From Aphis gossypii (lineage: Eukaryota; Arthropoda; Insecta; Hemiptera; Aphididae): a DNA stretch of 64,000 bases. The notes under the pieces were generated by a model. It saw nothing but the letters and a program-made list of their open reading frames with translations. It was not told the DNA's origin and did no database searches. Below are positions 13,090 to 24,400 of the stretch, piece after piece (within the stretch, counting starts at the first letter, position 1; each line of letters opens with the position of its first letter). A program made the position numbers and the translations under genes. The DNA lies in assembly GCF_020184175.1 (NCBI RefSeq), contig NC_065531.1:7213213-7277212 (forward strand). The letters are read 5' to 3'.

Positions 13090-15770
13090 AAATTGTGCCT
13101 ATGTATTCTTATAATTTTTTAATCACTATAAGAATAACCTATGAGAAACTTTGTATTAAATTTTCAAGTATTTTGACTCGGCCAAAAAAATTCCCCATGG
13201 CCAACCTTCAGAAAAATTGAAAATTTCAATTGTCTATAAATAGTTCAAGACAAGTCAAAATATTTTAAAAATTGAATCATGTAAAGAAAATGCTAATCTA
13301 AATAACTAGTGAAATTTTCTATTAACTACAACTTATACTTTTTGAATAATAACAAATATTTAAAATCGGTCGAGGATAAATCGTTATCGTTACACTATTT
13401 CATAAAACTTTAATATTCAAACACACTTAAAATTGTTCCTATTATGATGCTTCGAGTTTTCTCTATAGCTACTTGAAGGAAAATGTATGGAAAACTTAGT
13501 GTTGTATTTTCATACCTTAATTATAAACATTTATGATTTTTCAACTTCAAAATTACTTGCAAATTTTCACGATTTCGACAGATTTCGTAAAAATTTGAAC
13601 TATATAAACGCTTATAAAAAAAAATTGTGACTAACGATTTTTCATTTTTTTTAGCTACAATAAGAAAAACTCATAAGTAACCTTGTATTAAATTTTTCAA
13701 GCTTTTTTGGTTATCCAAAATTTTTTTATCGACACTTCAAAAAAAAAATTCTCATCAAAATCGAAAATTTCGATAGTCTATAAATAACTCAAAAAAAGTT
13801 AAATTTTGAAAATTTAACTGTATATAGATAACACTAACACGAACATTTAGAGAAAATTTCAAGTATTTACAGTGATTAGTTTTTAAATTACAACCATATA
13901 AAAAAATCTATTTGGTCAAAAACTGGTTTTGCGTATAAATTCCTGTTTTTCAGTAACTTTTTTAGGATTTTTCCTGACCCTTTTGAAAACTATTGTAAAT
14001 TTTTTTCCAATTTTTGACCCCCCAAAGTACCAATTAGATTCACTTTTCTATCAGAAACGAGGCTGAGTCTAAAAATCGAAGCATTTTTACTATTCTAAAA
14101 CGTGATGACAGACATAAAAAAAAAAAATAATAATAAAAAAAAAACACACATTATTGTAAAATCAATACATTTATATCACTCCGTTCAGAATCTAAAAATA
14201 ATTTATTGTTACATTTCAAAATTTCAGCTATTAGTTATTAGAATTGACCAAATGAGTTCGCTGTTACATGATAAAATAGGGTGACCCGAATATCAATAGG
14301 TGTCTGATGTCTTTAACGAAAAATGAAAGAGTAGAATATTTTTTAAAATTAGAATTTAAAACTTTGAATGTGTAGTTATAACTTAAGAACAATAAATAAA
14401 ATAAATTCAATATAAATGAAATGTTAACTCATCTTATTCAAAATAATTTTTTTGCGTGCCTATCTATTATGTTAGCGTGTACAAATATTATAAGTTATAA
14501 CTAATAATGAATAGTGAATAATATACTATAATGTTATACACAGACATACAGAATTCATAGTTTCTTCTTCTTGAGAATTATCAGCTGCTAGGAATCTAGG
14601 GCCATCCTGACATGGCGTCACAAAACCAATTCTCCGGTTCCCTCTTATAAACCGCTCTTGATTTCTATCCTGGATATCAACTTAAAGATTATATATCTCT
14701 CTTTACCACGTTTTTCCATTTCAAATGGGGACTTCATACTCCTGTTTTTGTCTAGTATGTTTTGTTTCTGAAAAACTTTCTCTAATTCTTTGTTTTTTTA
14801 GATTCTGAACGAAGTGATGAATGTATTGATTTTACAATGATGTGTGTGTTTTTTTTTTTTTTTTGTGTGTCTGTGTACAGCATAACTAGTCGAAATAATG
14901 CTCCAATTTCAAACTATGGGGGTGGTTTCCGATGTAAATGTGAATATTCTTGGTGCATTATAGAGGTAAAAAGTTAACATTTTCCAACAGTTTTCAAAAA
15001 AATCGAGAAAAACAAAAAAAAAAATGACGGAAAAACGACAATTTTTACGCAAAACCAGTTTTCGACAAAATCGATTTTTTTTTATGGTTGTAATTCAAAA
15101 ACTAATCACTGAAAATACTTGAAATTTTCACAAATGTTAATGTCAGTAGTATCTGTATATAGTTAAATTTTCAAAAAATTTTGACTTTTTTGAGTTATTT
15201 ATAGACCACTGAAATTTTCAATTTTTTTGAGAAATTTTTTTTAAAGTGTCAATAAAAAATTGTTGGATGACCAAAAAGTTTTGAAAATTTAATACAAGGT
15301 TCCTTATGAGTTGTTTTTATCGGAGCTAAAAAAAATTAAAAATCGTTAGTCACAATTTTTTTTTATAAGCGTTTATAGTTCAAATTTTTACGAAATCTGT
15401 CGAAAACGCTAAAATTTGCAAGTAATTTTGAAGTTGAAAAATCATAAAAACTTTTTCTTTTATAACTAAGTTTTGAAAATTTGGTACAAGGTTCTCCATA
15501 AATTTGTCTTCAAATATCTGTAAAAAAAACTACCGGATTCAGACAAAAAAATTTTATGAGTGTTTGAAATTTAAATTTTTACAAAACCGCGTTAAATAAC
15601 GGTTTAGCCTCAAACGATTTTTGATATTTGTTATTTTTCAAAAAGTATAAGTCGTAGATACTTGAAAATTTTACCAGTTATTAAGATTGGCATTTTCTTT
15701 ACATGATTTAATTTTCAAAATATTTTGAGTTTTTTTGAGCTTATCTTTTAAATTTTAGAAATTGCGGATG
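13090..15770. repeat. ~2.7 kb imperfect palindromic repeat
   Basis: The left arm (about 13220-14200) is repeated in inverted orientation as the right arm (about 14795-15770), around a unique centre of about 0.6 kb. Matching landmarks: ATTGTAAAATCAATACATT with CTCCGTTCAGAATCTAAAA at 14146-14200 versus its reverse complement at 14795-14850; AAAACTGGTTTTGCG near 13920 versus its inverse near 15045; and a CATGTAAAGAAAATGC block near 13278 versus its inverse near 15690. Within the left arm, 13090-13300 is itself a diverged direct copy of 13617-13830, so the arms consist of ~0.5 kb units. No coding region and no target-site duplication were found. Confidence 0.7.
14201..14794. other. unique centre of the palindrome
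   Basis: About 600 bp without inverted counterpart. The right half (14570-14760) is richer in GC and looks coding-derived on the minus strand, but frames are broken and I recognise no protein. Confidence 0.35.
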
Positions 15771-16399
15771 CAACATTTTAAGTTAATAAATAAATATTAA
15801 TATCAAACTATTATATTGGTGGGTATACACACTTTAAAAAGACAACATTATGTTAAATGTATAGGTACCTAATGATAAAAATTGATATGTCCCGAATTCC
15901 TGAGCTAGAATTATTTACTGCAGTACAACACTGACAAACTGCATGATCGTAATAACGTATAATCAGTGGTTAAAGTGGAAAATAATTGCAGGGGGGACTA
16001 AAGCTAATGCAAAAAAAAAGGCGTCCCCTTAACCAATTTTGTAGCCAAGGGTAAGGCGTATCTCCCCCCTGATTTTTTAAAATTATACTTTTAATCTATG
16101 TTATTGACACTTATTGTTGACCTAATTTTTAAAATTAATCACGTACATAATATATATTACATACTATATATTATATAGTATGTATATTTTTATACACCTA
16201 TTATTATGTATTATGTACATACTCAGTGATTATAACTCTAAAATATTAATTACCTATATTCCGGCCAAGGAAAGAATGTCTGAAGAATAAGGAAAAATCA
16301 AAATAGTTTTTTTTTTATAATATAGATTTTCCAACTAATTTATAATTAAATACCATTTTTTAAACTTTTTTATTTAATTTTTGAATATTATGTACAAAA

Positions 16400-16930
16400 T
16401 AACAATAGTCTCAACTTTTAAATAAAAATTTAGAAATATACAAGTATAACATTACTCATAGAAAAAAAAAAATCAAATTTAATCTTATTAAATACACCTT
16501 AACACCTAATTTTTGATTTATGAAGATAAAATATTATATGATATAATGTGTAATTTTAAAATATACTTAACAATATTATGAAAATAATAAAATTATATGA
16601 ATAACAAAAAAAAAAAAAATCAGTTTTAACATCAAATTCAGTCTCAACTTTTAAATAAACATTTAAATGGATCCTTGGTAAATATAATGTAGTATTATTG
16701 CCTTATTAATGATTTTCATTTAAATATACATTTATATCTGTTAGTACTATACTGCGGTATTCATAATTTATAACAATACAAGTATAACATTATAGAAAAA
16801 ATAAAATAAAATGAACACCTAATTGTTGGTTTATGTAGATAAATAAAAAATTCAGTCTTCGTTAAAATAAACCTTTGTTTTGGTACTAAATATAAGATCA
16901 TAACATAATATAATATAATGTGTTTATTCA
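16400..16930. repeat. internal direct repeat in the hAT 3' untranslated part
   Basis: The block AGTCTCAACTTTTAAATAAA occurs near 16408 and again near 16640. Similar following text (a CAAGTATAACATTA motif, then an ACACCTAATT motif and a TATATAATG-like end) appears near 16440-16560 and 16778-16922. This is a diverged direct duplication downstream of the transposase stop codon. Confidence 0.5.
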
Positions 16931-17002
16931 ATTACAAAAAAAAAAATAGCTTCATTAATTGATATGTTTAGGACTGATGATTACTTTTGTTTAATTTCAT
17001 TT

Positions 17003-19884
17003 TCATTTTTCCAAGCATGACCAAATGGATTTATATGTTTTATCATTAACTTTTAATCTTTTAGGGCAATTTTCTTCGATAGCACTTCTTTTTCCAGATA
17101 CTAGCCAAGTTTTTATGTATGGCAATGGTTTAAAATTATTGACTGGTGGACCAGTGCAATTTATAAAAGCCAATGACGATATGTGGTCACTTGTCAGTAA
17201 ACTTCTTTTGGAGGAAACAATTTCATTCATTGAACTGAATGATCGTTCACATTCTGCCGAAGAAATGGCCAAAGTTTTGACTGCATTCATAAGTGGTTTA
17301 ATGTTATCATTTAATGAAGAAGGAAAATCTTTATATTCACGAAAGCCTCGTACACTAGCTTGTTCATCTACTTTAAAAATTTTTGATAAACGTCGTATGC
17401 TTGTATCACCATACTGAATGTCACAACTATCAGGCCAATTATTTGGAGAAATCATATCTAAATCCGCTAACAAATTATTAAATATATCTCTTGATGGATC
17501 ATTACTCTCTACAGATGACACTTTAGTTGATTGTGTTGTAAACAGTCTTTGTTTTAAATTATTAGCTAAACTTGTAAAAAATTGACCTGCATTAATTTTA
17601 ATCACAGAATTTTTATGTTCAAGTATAATACCTTTGAACATTTGTATTTTACATGCATTACTTACTTCTTCATTTCTTGGTCCATTTGTATTAGCCATAG
17701 AATTTAAAACTCTAATTGTTCGCTCAATAGATTTATGAGCATTTACAAATGATTGATCTCTCTTTTGAAGTTCAATAGATAAGTCTGATAATTCTGTAAG
17801 ACCATCATAAAGAATACCTAGATTATGAACAAACTCAATAGATTTTAATGTATTTCTTAAACCAATATATTTTGATTTTTCTTTTGAAGATCTTTGGTCA
17901 TCTATCATTGCATTAGAAAAATGTAGATAAAGTGATTCATAGTTATTCCAAACTGCCTTTATAGTTTGATTACTAGACGCAACCCAACGAATTGTAAATA
18001 TTTTACCAATTCTTAGTAATTGTTTATCTAAAGAATTAGCACACTCTTTTAATTCGGTTGTATTTTTAGGTGACATGTGATATAATGAATATAAATTTTC
18101 TATAAATGATTGAAAATGATTAACTCCATTTACTTCTTTAAGACAATCAGACACTCCTAGTTCCAGGCGATGATTACAGCAATGCCACAGTATAATATTA
18201 GGAAACATTTTTTGTAATAACACACCAACGCCTGCTTTACGACCCAACATGTTAGAAGCACCATCACTAACAAAGGAAATAAGATTTTTCTTCAAAAACT
18301 CATAATTTATACCAAATTTGACTAATGACTTTAATATGTATTCTTTTATAGTCATAGCTGAAGCATTAGGTATTTCCACTATATCAAATAAAAATGTATA
18401 TATATCATCAGGCTCACCAACAGCACAACGCAAACATATCACTAGCATAGACTTTTTGCTTAATGTAGTAGACTCATCAACTAAAATAGTAATTTTTCTA
18501 TTATTTTCAATAATATCCAAAGCAATTTTTTTTCTCATTTCCAATGCTATGTGATCAATAATATTTGAGCATGATACATTGCTTTGAAGTACTCTTCCCA
18601 TGTCAAGCCCATTTAATATTTGAAGATCAGTCATTTTTGGCAAGTCTGTATAGGGACGTTGATATTTAGCAATTGAATAAGCTGTACGGAATATTCTAGC
18701 TGTAGATTCATGTTCAGCTGCCTTAATTTTAAAAATATGTTCATCCATAACATTCTTTTCTGACTCAGTAACGATTTTTTGGGCATTTAAATGAGCAATA
18801 GAACTTTTGTGTTTAGCAATCTTTTTTCGTAAGTTGGTTTTTTTCTTTTCTAAGCTAGAACCAGATGGATACACCTCAGCATTAATCCATTCTGATGACA
18901 CATGGGAACCTTTATGATCAAGCAAATTTTGTTTTATACCTTTACAAATTGTACAACCAATATTTTTATTCTTAAAATATATCCATGGGTATTCTTTTGT
19001 AAAATAAGATATCTAAAATCAAAATTAAATTACTTACTACAATCCAAGAACTACAGCTGTAAGCATAAATTACCAGTGTTGGGAAGTTACTGTTTTTTGG
19101 TAATTAAATTACAGTATTGATTCCTTATCAACATTGTAACTAAATTATTTTTAAGTTACTTTTTCTTTATTTGGTCAAGTTACATTTCTTTTGGGTTAAA
19201 AAAGTAATTTAATTACAATAGAAGTTAATTTTTTAAAAAGTATCACTGGAGCTTAATATAACCACTTGTTCAATATGACAATATATAAAATAAATATACT
19301 AAATATTAAATAATGACAATTAAAAATATAAAATTGTTAACAAATACTTATTTTGCCACACATTAAATATTAAACTTTTTTTTAAATTTATTTTAAATTA
19401 ATTATAAACAAAAGTGCATTTTCAAAATTACAGTCACTAATTTTAGATTGCTTTTTAGTGCATGTATTATATCAAAGAAAGTAACGAGTAATCAATTAAT
19501 AATTACTACAAAAAAGTAACTCAAATAATATATAAATATTATTTACAATAAAATATAATTAAATTGCCATCAAATTACTTAAAAAGCAATTTCGTTATAG
19601 TAACTTAAGGTATGTAGGTACATACTTTCCAACACTGTAAATTACCAATATATAATATATATATATATTAATATTGTACTTACTTGTTTTAAGTCCCAAC
19701 AATCTGGAAACTCTGTATCAGACTCAAATTGCATTTCTTTAGTACCATGATCATCGTCAAGACTAGTTTCGTTTGTTACTATATTTTGTTTGGTAATATT
19801 AGGATTTATTTCACTATTATTAATGTTATTATCATTATTGATTACTTTAGTTTTAGTAAAAGAGTACTTTAGTAAACCAGACAT
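17003..19884 (-). CDS. hAT transposase, KIAA1586-like, two exons (736 aa)
   Basis: Exon 1 is 19684-19884 (67 codons, starting MSGLLKYSFTKTKV, donor GTAAGT). Exon 2 is 17003-19012, joined in phase 0 across a 671-bp intron. The ORF is unbroken. Exon 2 opens with an ISYFTKEYPW segment and a CTIC...H zinc-finger-like motif (about residues 87-100). Candidate hAT catalytic residues are Asp in ILVDEST (about 246), Asp in FVSDGASNM (about 317) and Glu in SSAECERSFSSMN (about 654); CCNHRLEL (about 345-352) is the usual C/H motif between them. The C-terminal 90 residues form the hAT dimerisation region, ending FINCTGPP and PYIKTWL. The enzyme would cut and join its own element's ends. It lies inside an element with matching TIRs and target duplication, which supports the start chosen. 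Confidence 0.9.
19074..19637. mobile_element. hAT-type MITE nested in the transposase intron (564 bp)
   Basis: The left end is CAGTGTTGGGAAGT and the reverse complement of the right end is CAGTGTTGGAAAGT, a 14-bp TIR with one mismatch. The flanking 8-mers TAAATTAC (19066-19073 and 19638-19645) are an exact target duplication. The element is AT-rich and non-coding, with repeated AAGTTAC/GTAATTTAA motifs. It lies wholly inside the intron of the hAT transposase; without it and one target copy, that intron would be 99 bp. Confidence 0.92.
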
Positions 19885-20039
19885 AATTCTATAGTTAATA
19901 TATATAAATAATTAAATATATAAAACTATAGCTATATAACTATAACTATATAACTTATACATATATATATGTTTATATAATAAATAATAAAAAGGTAATT
20001 AAAAATAAACAAGTAATAGTAATATTTTTAAAAGTTATG

Positions 20040-20130
20040 TTCACGCGTTCAATGCCGTGCCGTTAGTCCGTAATCCGTATCACCACAACGAATTTCTGCG
20101 CGGTCGTCTATGCGTCGACTATATTTGCTT
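20040..20130 (-). promoter_or_regulatory. CpG-rich candidate promoter of the hAT transposase
   Basis: A short CG-rich patch lies 150-250 bp upstream of the transposase start codon within the element, and contrasts with the AT-rich surroundings. Its position suits a promoter; no TATA box or initiator was confidently placed. Confidence 0.3.
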
Positions 20131-20698
20131 ATAATTTATAAATAATATTTTAATGGAACCTTCTAGATTTGATTAAATTTATTAAACGATAATATTCAGT
20201 GTACCTATTATATAATATGTTAGTATTATACTGATAAAATCTGCTCAGTCTCTTTATTCCGGGAAAAATTGAAATAATAGATGTATTTTTAGACCAAACA
20301 CAGAACCAAATACACCATTCAATTAGTAATGTTATCACAAATGGGCTCAGAAGAAAAAATCAAAATAATCAAACGAATATATTTTTACTCTATGTATGAT
20401 GTAATGAATAATCATCATTCATTACTACTTTTTTTGTTACCTACCTATAGGTAGGTTATATAGTATGTATAGTAGGTATATATATTATATAATATAGTAT
20501 ACATATATACTCAGATTTAAAATTTTTTTTATACTTTTAAATTTTAATGTAGGTATTAAAATTCAGTTTTTATGATTAAATGAATATTTTAACCGCCCCC
20601 CCGGAAATAAAACTAAAGGGGACGCAAAACTAAAGCTAAGCAAAGAAGGGGAACGCCGTCCCCCTCCGTCCTCCCCCACTTTAACCACTGCGTATAAT

Positions 20699-21444
20699 GT
20701 ACATACTCACGAAATGTACATAGGAATAAATAAGGTTACAAAAAAGCATAGATTAAAATAGTTGTTTTGACAGGGTCAAGAATTATTAAACAAAGGTAGT
20801 ACATTTTGTTATTAAAAAAAATCCGTATGACTTGAGTACTTGACAATTGCATTATATGTAACTGCGTTACATGCAAACTCCGTCGTTATTATTATAATAG
20901 TACTGTTAATTATTTATATAATGTAGCCATATACTCAATAGTGTATTCAGTTTTTTACAATGGGAGATGAACTAATGTTTATCAACTCTAATGCAGTTTT
21001 CTTCTTTCCTCAGACTTTTATTTTTTTTTAAAAGAAGATACCATTTATTTATAGAATTTTTAACTCAATTTAACAATAATAAAATATAGTTCACCATCCT
21101 CCTGTAAGCACTACGGCTTATGTTGGAGGATGAGAGTTAGTACCTAGTTATAATATAATATATGTGGATAAATTTAGATTGTATAATATAATTTATAAGA
21201 TTGCAATTTAAACACTAATTAAATGAAAACATTATAAATACATAAAACGTGCTGACAATAAATACAAAAAAGAAAGATACACGATCAATAAAATAAATAA
21301 GATAAATTTATGATGAACATAAATATTTTATGTCTATTTTATAAAAACTTTCAATAGATTAACAAAAAAAAAATTTAAATAAAGTATAATAGTTTCATTC
21401 AACATTATCAATTTAAAGCATGTACGAGTGTATGTCGTAGAATA
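20699..21444. other. spacer between hAT element and gene B
   Basis: AT-rich non-coding sequence that should contain the 3' untranslated region and end of gene B on the minus strand. No canonical AATAAA in the right orientation was found close to the stop codon. A short palindrome (TCCTCC...TATGTTGGAGGA, about 21096-21132) is the only local structure noted. Confidence 0.4.
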
Positions 21445-24400
21445 TTACAAATCATCTTTAATTTCGCAGTATTTTCTTAAAGGTTCTGAAAAAAAAAATT
21501 TAATCCAGTTAAAAAACTGTCTCTTCTAATCACCTAACTACTTGACTCTAATATTTAGATGTTAGAGAATGTTATTGTAATTAGTATCTAGTATAACAAT
21601 TTTATACGCAAACACATAGAATTACTAGATACAGATAAATATCGAATTAAGATAGAAGAGAGCTACTATTCTATTATAACCACATACTTAAAAATTCTAC
21701 TACTTATACTTCAAAATTAAGCTGCACCATTATTACAATTTAACAATAAAACTGTACATAATTGAGCATCGATTTAATTGAAGTTGATTAAACATAAGTT
21801 TGTTATTTATAAAGGTCAAACAATTTAAGCTGAGCCTTTTTTATTATAGAATCAACTACCATAAGAATATTTTTTAGCGTATGTTAAAAATTTTAAAACG
21901 CTTCTTAAAATATTTCACAATAAATAGGATTAATAGGAATTTTTTAAGATGTGCTAATTATTTCGATCAGTCAGAAACATTTTGTTCAAATTCAAGTTTC
22001 ACCAAATTTTTGGTTTAGGTAGGTTATGTTACAACACAAACTATTTAAGAAACCAATCAATCATAAAATAATCAAAAGTTTTGTTTGTAATGTAAACAGA
22101 ATAATCTAATTTCTCGTTTTCAAGCTTTACAGAAGCTGACTGTTGCAAAACGATATGAATTTTTTATATACTGTAAATCTTAATTTCTTTTTTGTAAAGA
22201 TCTATTAATTAATCTTCCTACGAATTAAACTACTCATATCAGCTAAACATCTACCGCCAATTTAACGTAAACTGTATATAAATATCTATTATTTTTGAAC
22301 TTGCATTTCACGATTATATAAATTATCGCAAATTTACATGTTTATTTACTAAAATAAGTGTTCCGTCTTAATTTGTTCCCATTTGAATATCAATATATCA
22401 TATACAGAATTAGCCTGAGCTACCTTATGCAGTTGTTATGCAGTAAGTACAATATTTTTATAAGTTGTAAATAGGTGCAATGGCTATGTAAAACGATTAA
22501 TTGGTATGATCTATGGAAAATTGTGTAACATTAACGTGTTGAATTTTTCGCATGAAATATTGTAGTTGCGGCAATTTTACTCCATTGTGGAGCTAAATGT
22601 AAATTTCTACACGACTAAAATATTTAACTGCAAATAAAATATCTCTTATATGGACCTTTTTATCTATGTAAAAATAAAAATGCAATCTCATACAGTCCTA
22701 TACTGACCTTTTTACTTACCAACAAGCTTAAACGAGTTCAAAAATCTAAGCCTGTCGTATTATGCATATTATACTTTTTATAAACATATTATACACATTA
22801 AGTTAGGCTTTAAAAATATATTTCTACTGTATACTAATATACTAATAGACATACTATTGCTATATTATATTTTATATACTTTATCAATAATAATTATCCA
22901 TTAATAATAAACTTAAAGATTTTAGTTCTAAATTAAAACAATAAGTCAAATCAATGTAAATGTAATATATTATTGTAAATAAATGAAATAAATTTAATAT
23001 TTGATCACTGAAACTATGAATATCCTTACATGATTATTACTTAAATATATTACTAACTTTTTTATTGATTAATTATATTATTTATGTAACCATGCTTAAA
23101 ACTAATAAATCATACCATCAATATTTTCATCACCAGTAATAAATACTTTATACCCCTCTGCTAATTCTGTAAAATATAAAGATAGTAAAATCAAGAAAAT
23201 ATTTTATCAAACATTTTTTTTTCAAAATTATTAACTATTTATAAGAGTTGTGAAGTATAGAAATTTCAAATTTAAGAATAATGCGTCAATTGTTTAAAAA
23301 CAATTAATTTGTAAGTTTTACATTAAAATTAATTTATAGAAAGATCTGAATATTTATTATCCAACGTCGAAATCAAAATACTGGTATTGATATTTCTTCA
23401 AACTTTGGAACCTTGAATGACACTAAAGTAATAACTTATCAATAGGTATAATCTCATGTATCAAATATTCTGCTCTCGAAAAGCATTGTCTTGACTGAAA
23501 TTATTTATTATACAAAAACTTAAAGATGGAAAATAACAATAGTATGTTATGTGTCATGCAAAATTAGTCCACAATACATAACATTTTACCTTTAAAACTG
23601 CTAACTAGAAAAATATAGATGTTATTAATTGTAAGTATATGAAGCTTAATTATTAATTTTAAAAGCTTTAAATAAAAAAATATATAAATATACAATGAAT
23701 AATGATACATTTTCGCTCTATGCAAAATCTAAGATTTGTGATAATATCACCTTAGAATAAAAAGATTCTAACATAATTATTATAATTAGGAAAGCATCTT
23801 AAATTGAATAAGTTTTTCACTATAATCACTAAATTACGAAATGTTGATGTGGTATTAAGAAAACCATAACAACTTTACCAAAAATTTGTCTTAACATCGA
23901 TTATTGATTGATTAAATAATAAAAAAGTGAAATATTATTTTTAGAATAAAAAGGTTTCATGTGTAAAACTTTTTCATTCTGAAAAAAAATTATATTTTTA
24001 GTTAGAACCGTTTTATCCCGAAAATATATATTAATAATTTAGATAAAACTTGTTGACTCCGATTTAAATCAGTTTTCTATGAAGTTGGAGTAATATCAAT
24101 TTCTAAGTGTAAATTATGTTAGTTCATCACACAATATCATATTATAAATATTTTTTTATATAACATAACACAAAATACTATATTCAATTTAGTTAAATAA
24201 TAATTTGTATTGTATCGGTAGTTTTATTGTATTAAGTCAATACTTTTTCATTATAAGATATTACATTAATGACTGTTTAGAACTATATTGTTCTAAGTTC
24301 TTAATTATTATTTAGAATGAAAAGATTGTAACTGATATTTTTCGGCTTCATTCTAAACATTCATATTTTAGGAGTTAGGAAATGTCGTATTTTTTATGTC

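Larger units (their letters stand above)
15964..20690 (-). mobile_element. complete hAT transposon (4727 bp)
   Basis: Perfect 15-bp terminal inverted repeats CAGTGGTTAAAGTGG bound the element, matching the hAT CAG-N-G start. An exact 8-bp target-site duplication CGTATAAT flanks it at 15956-15963 and 20691-20698. Both subterminal regions are rich in G/C runs (15988-16075 and 20590-20680). The only gene is an intact two-exon transposase on the minus strand (17003-19884). Matching termini, an exact duplication and an uninterrupted ORF indicate recent insertion and possible autonomy. The N-terminal region resembles the KIAA1586-like branch of animal hAT proteins. Confidence 0.93.

Noticed and set aside
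17025..17417. 130-codon plus-strand ORF.
   Set aside because: Antisense shadow of the hAT transposase C-terminus.
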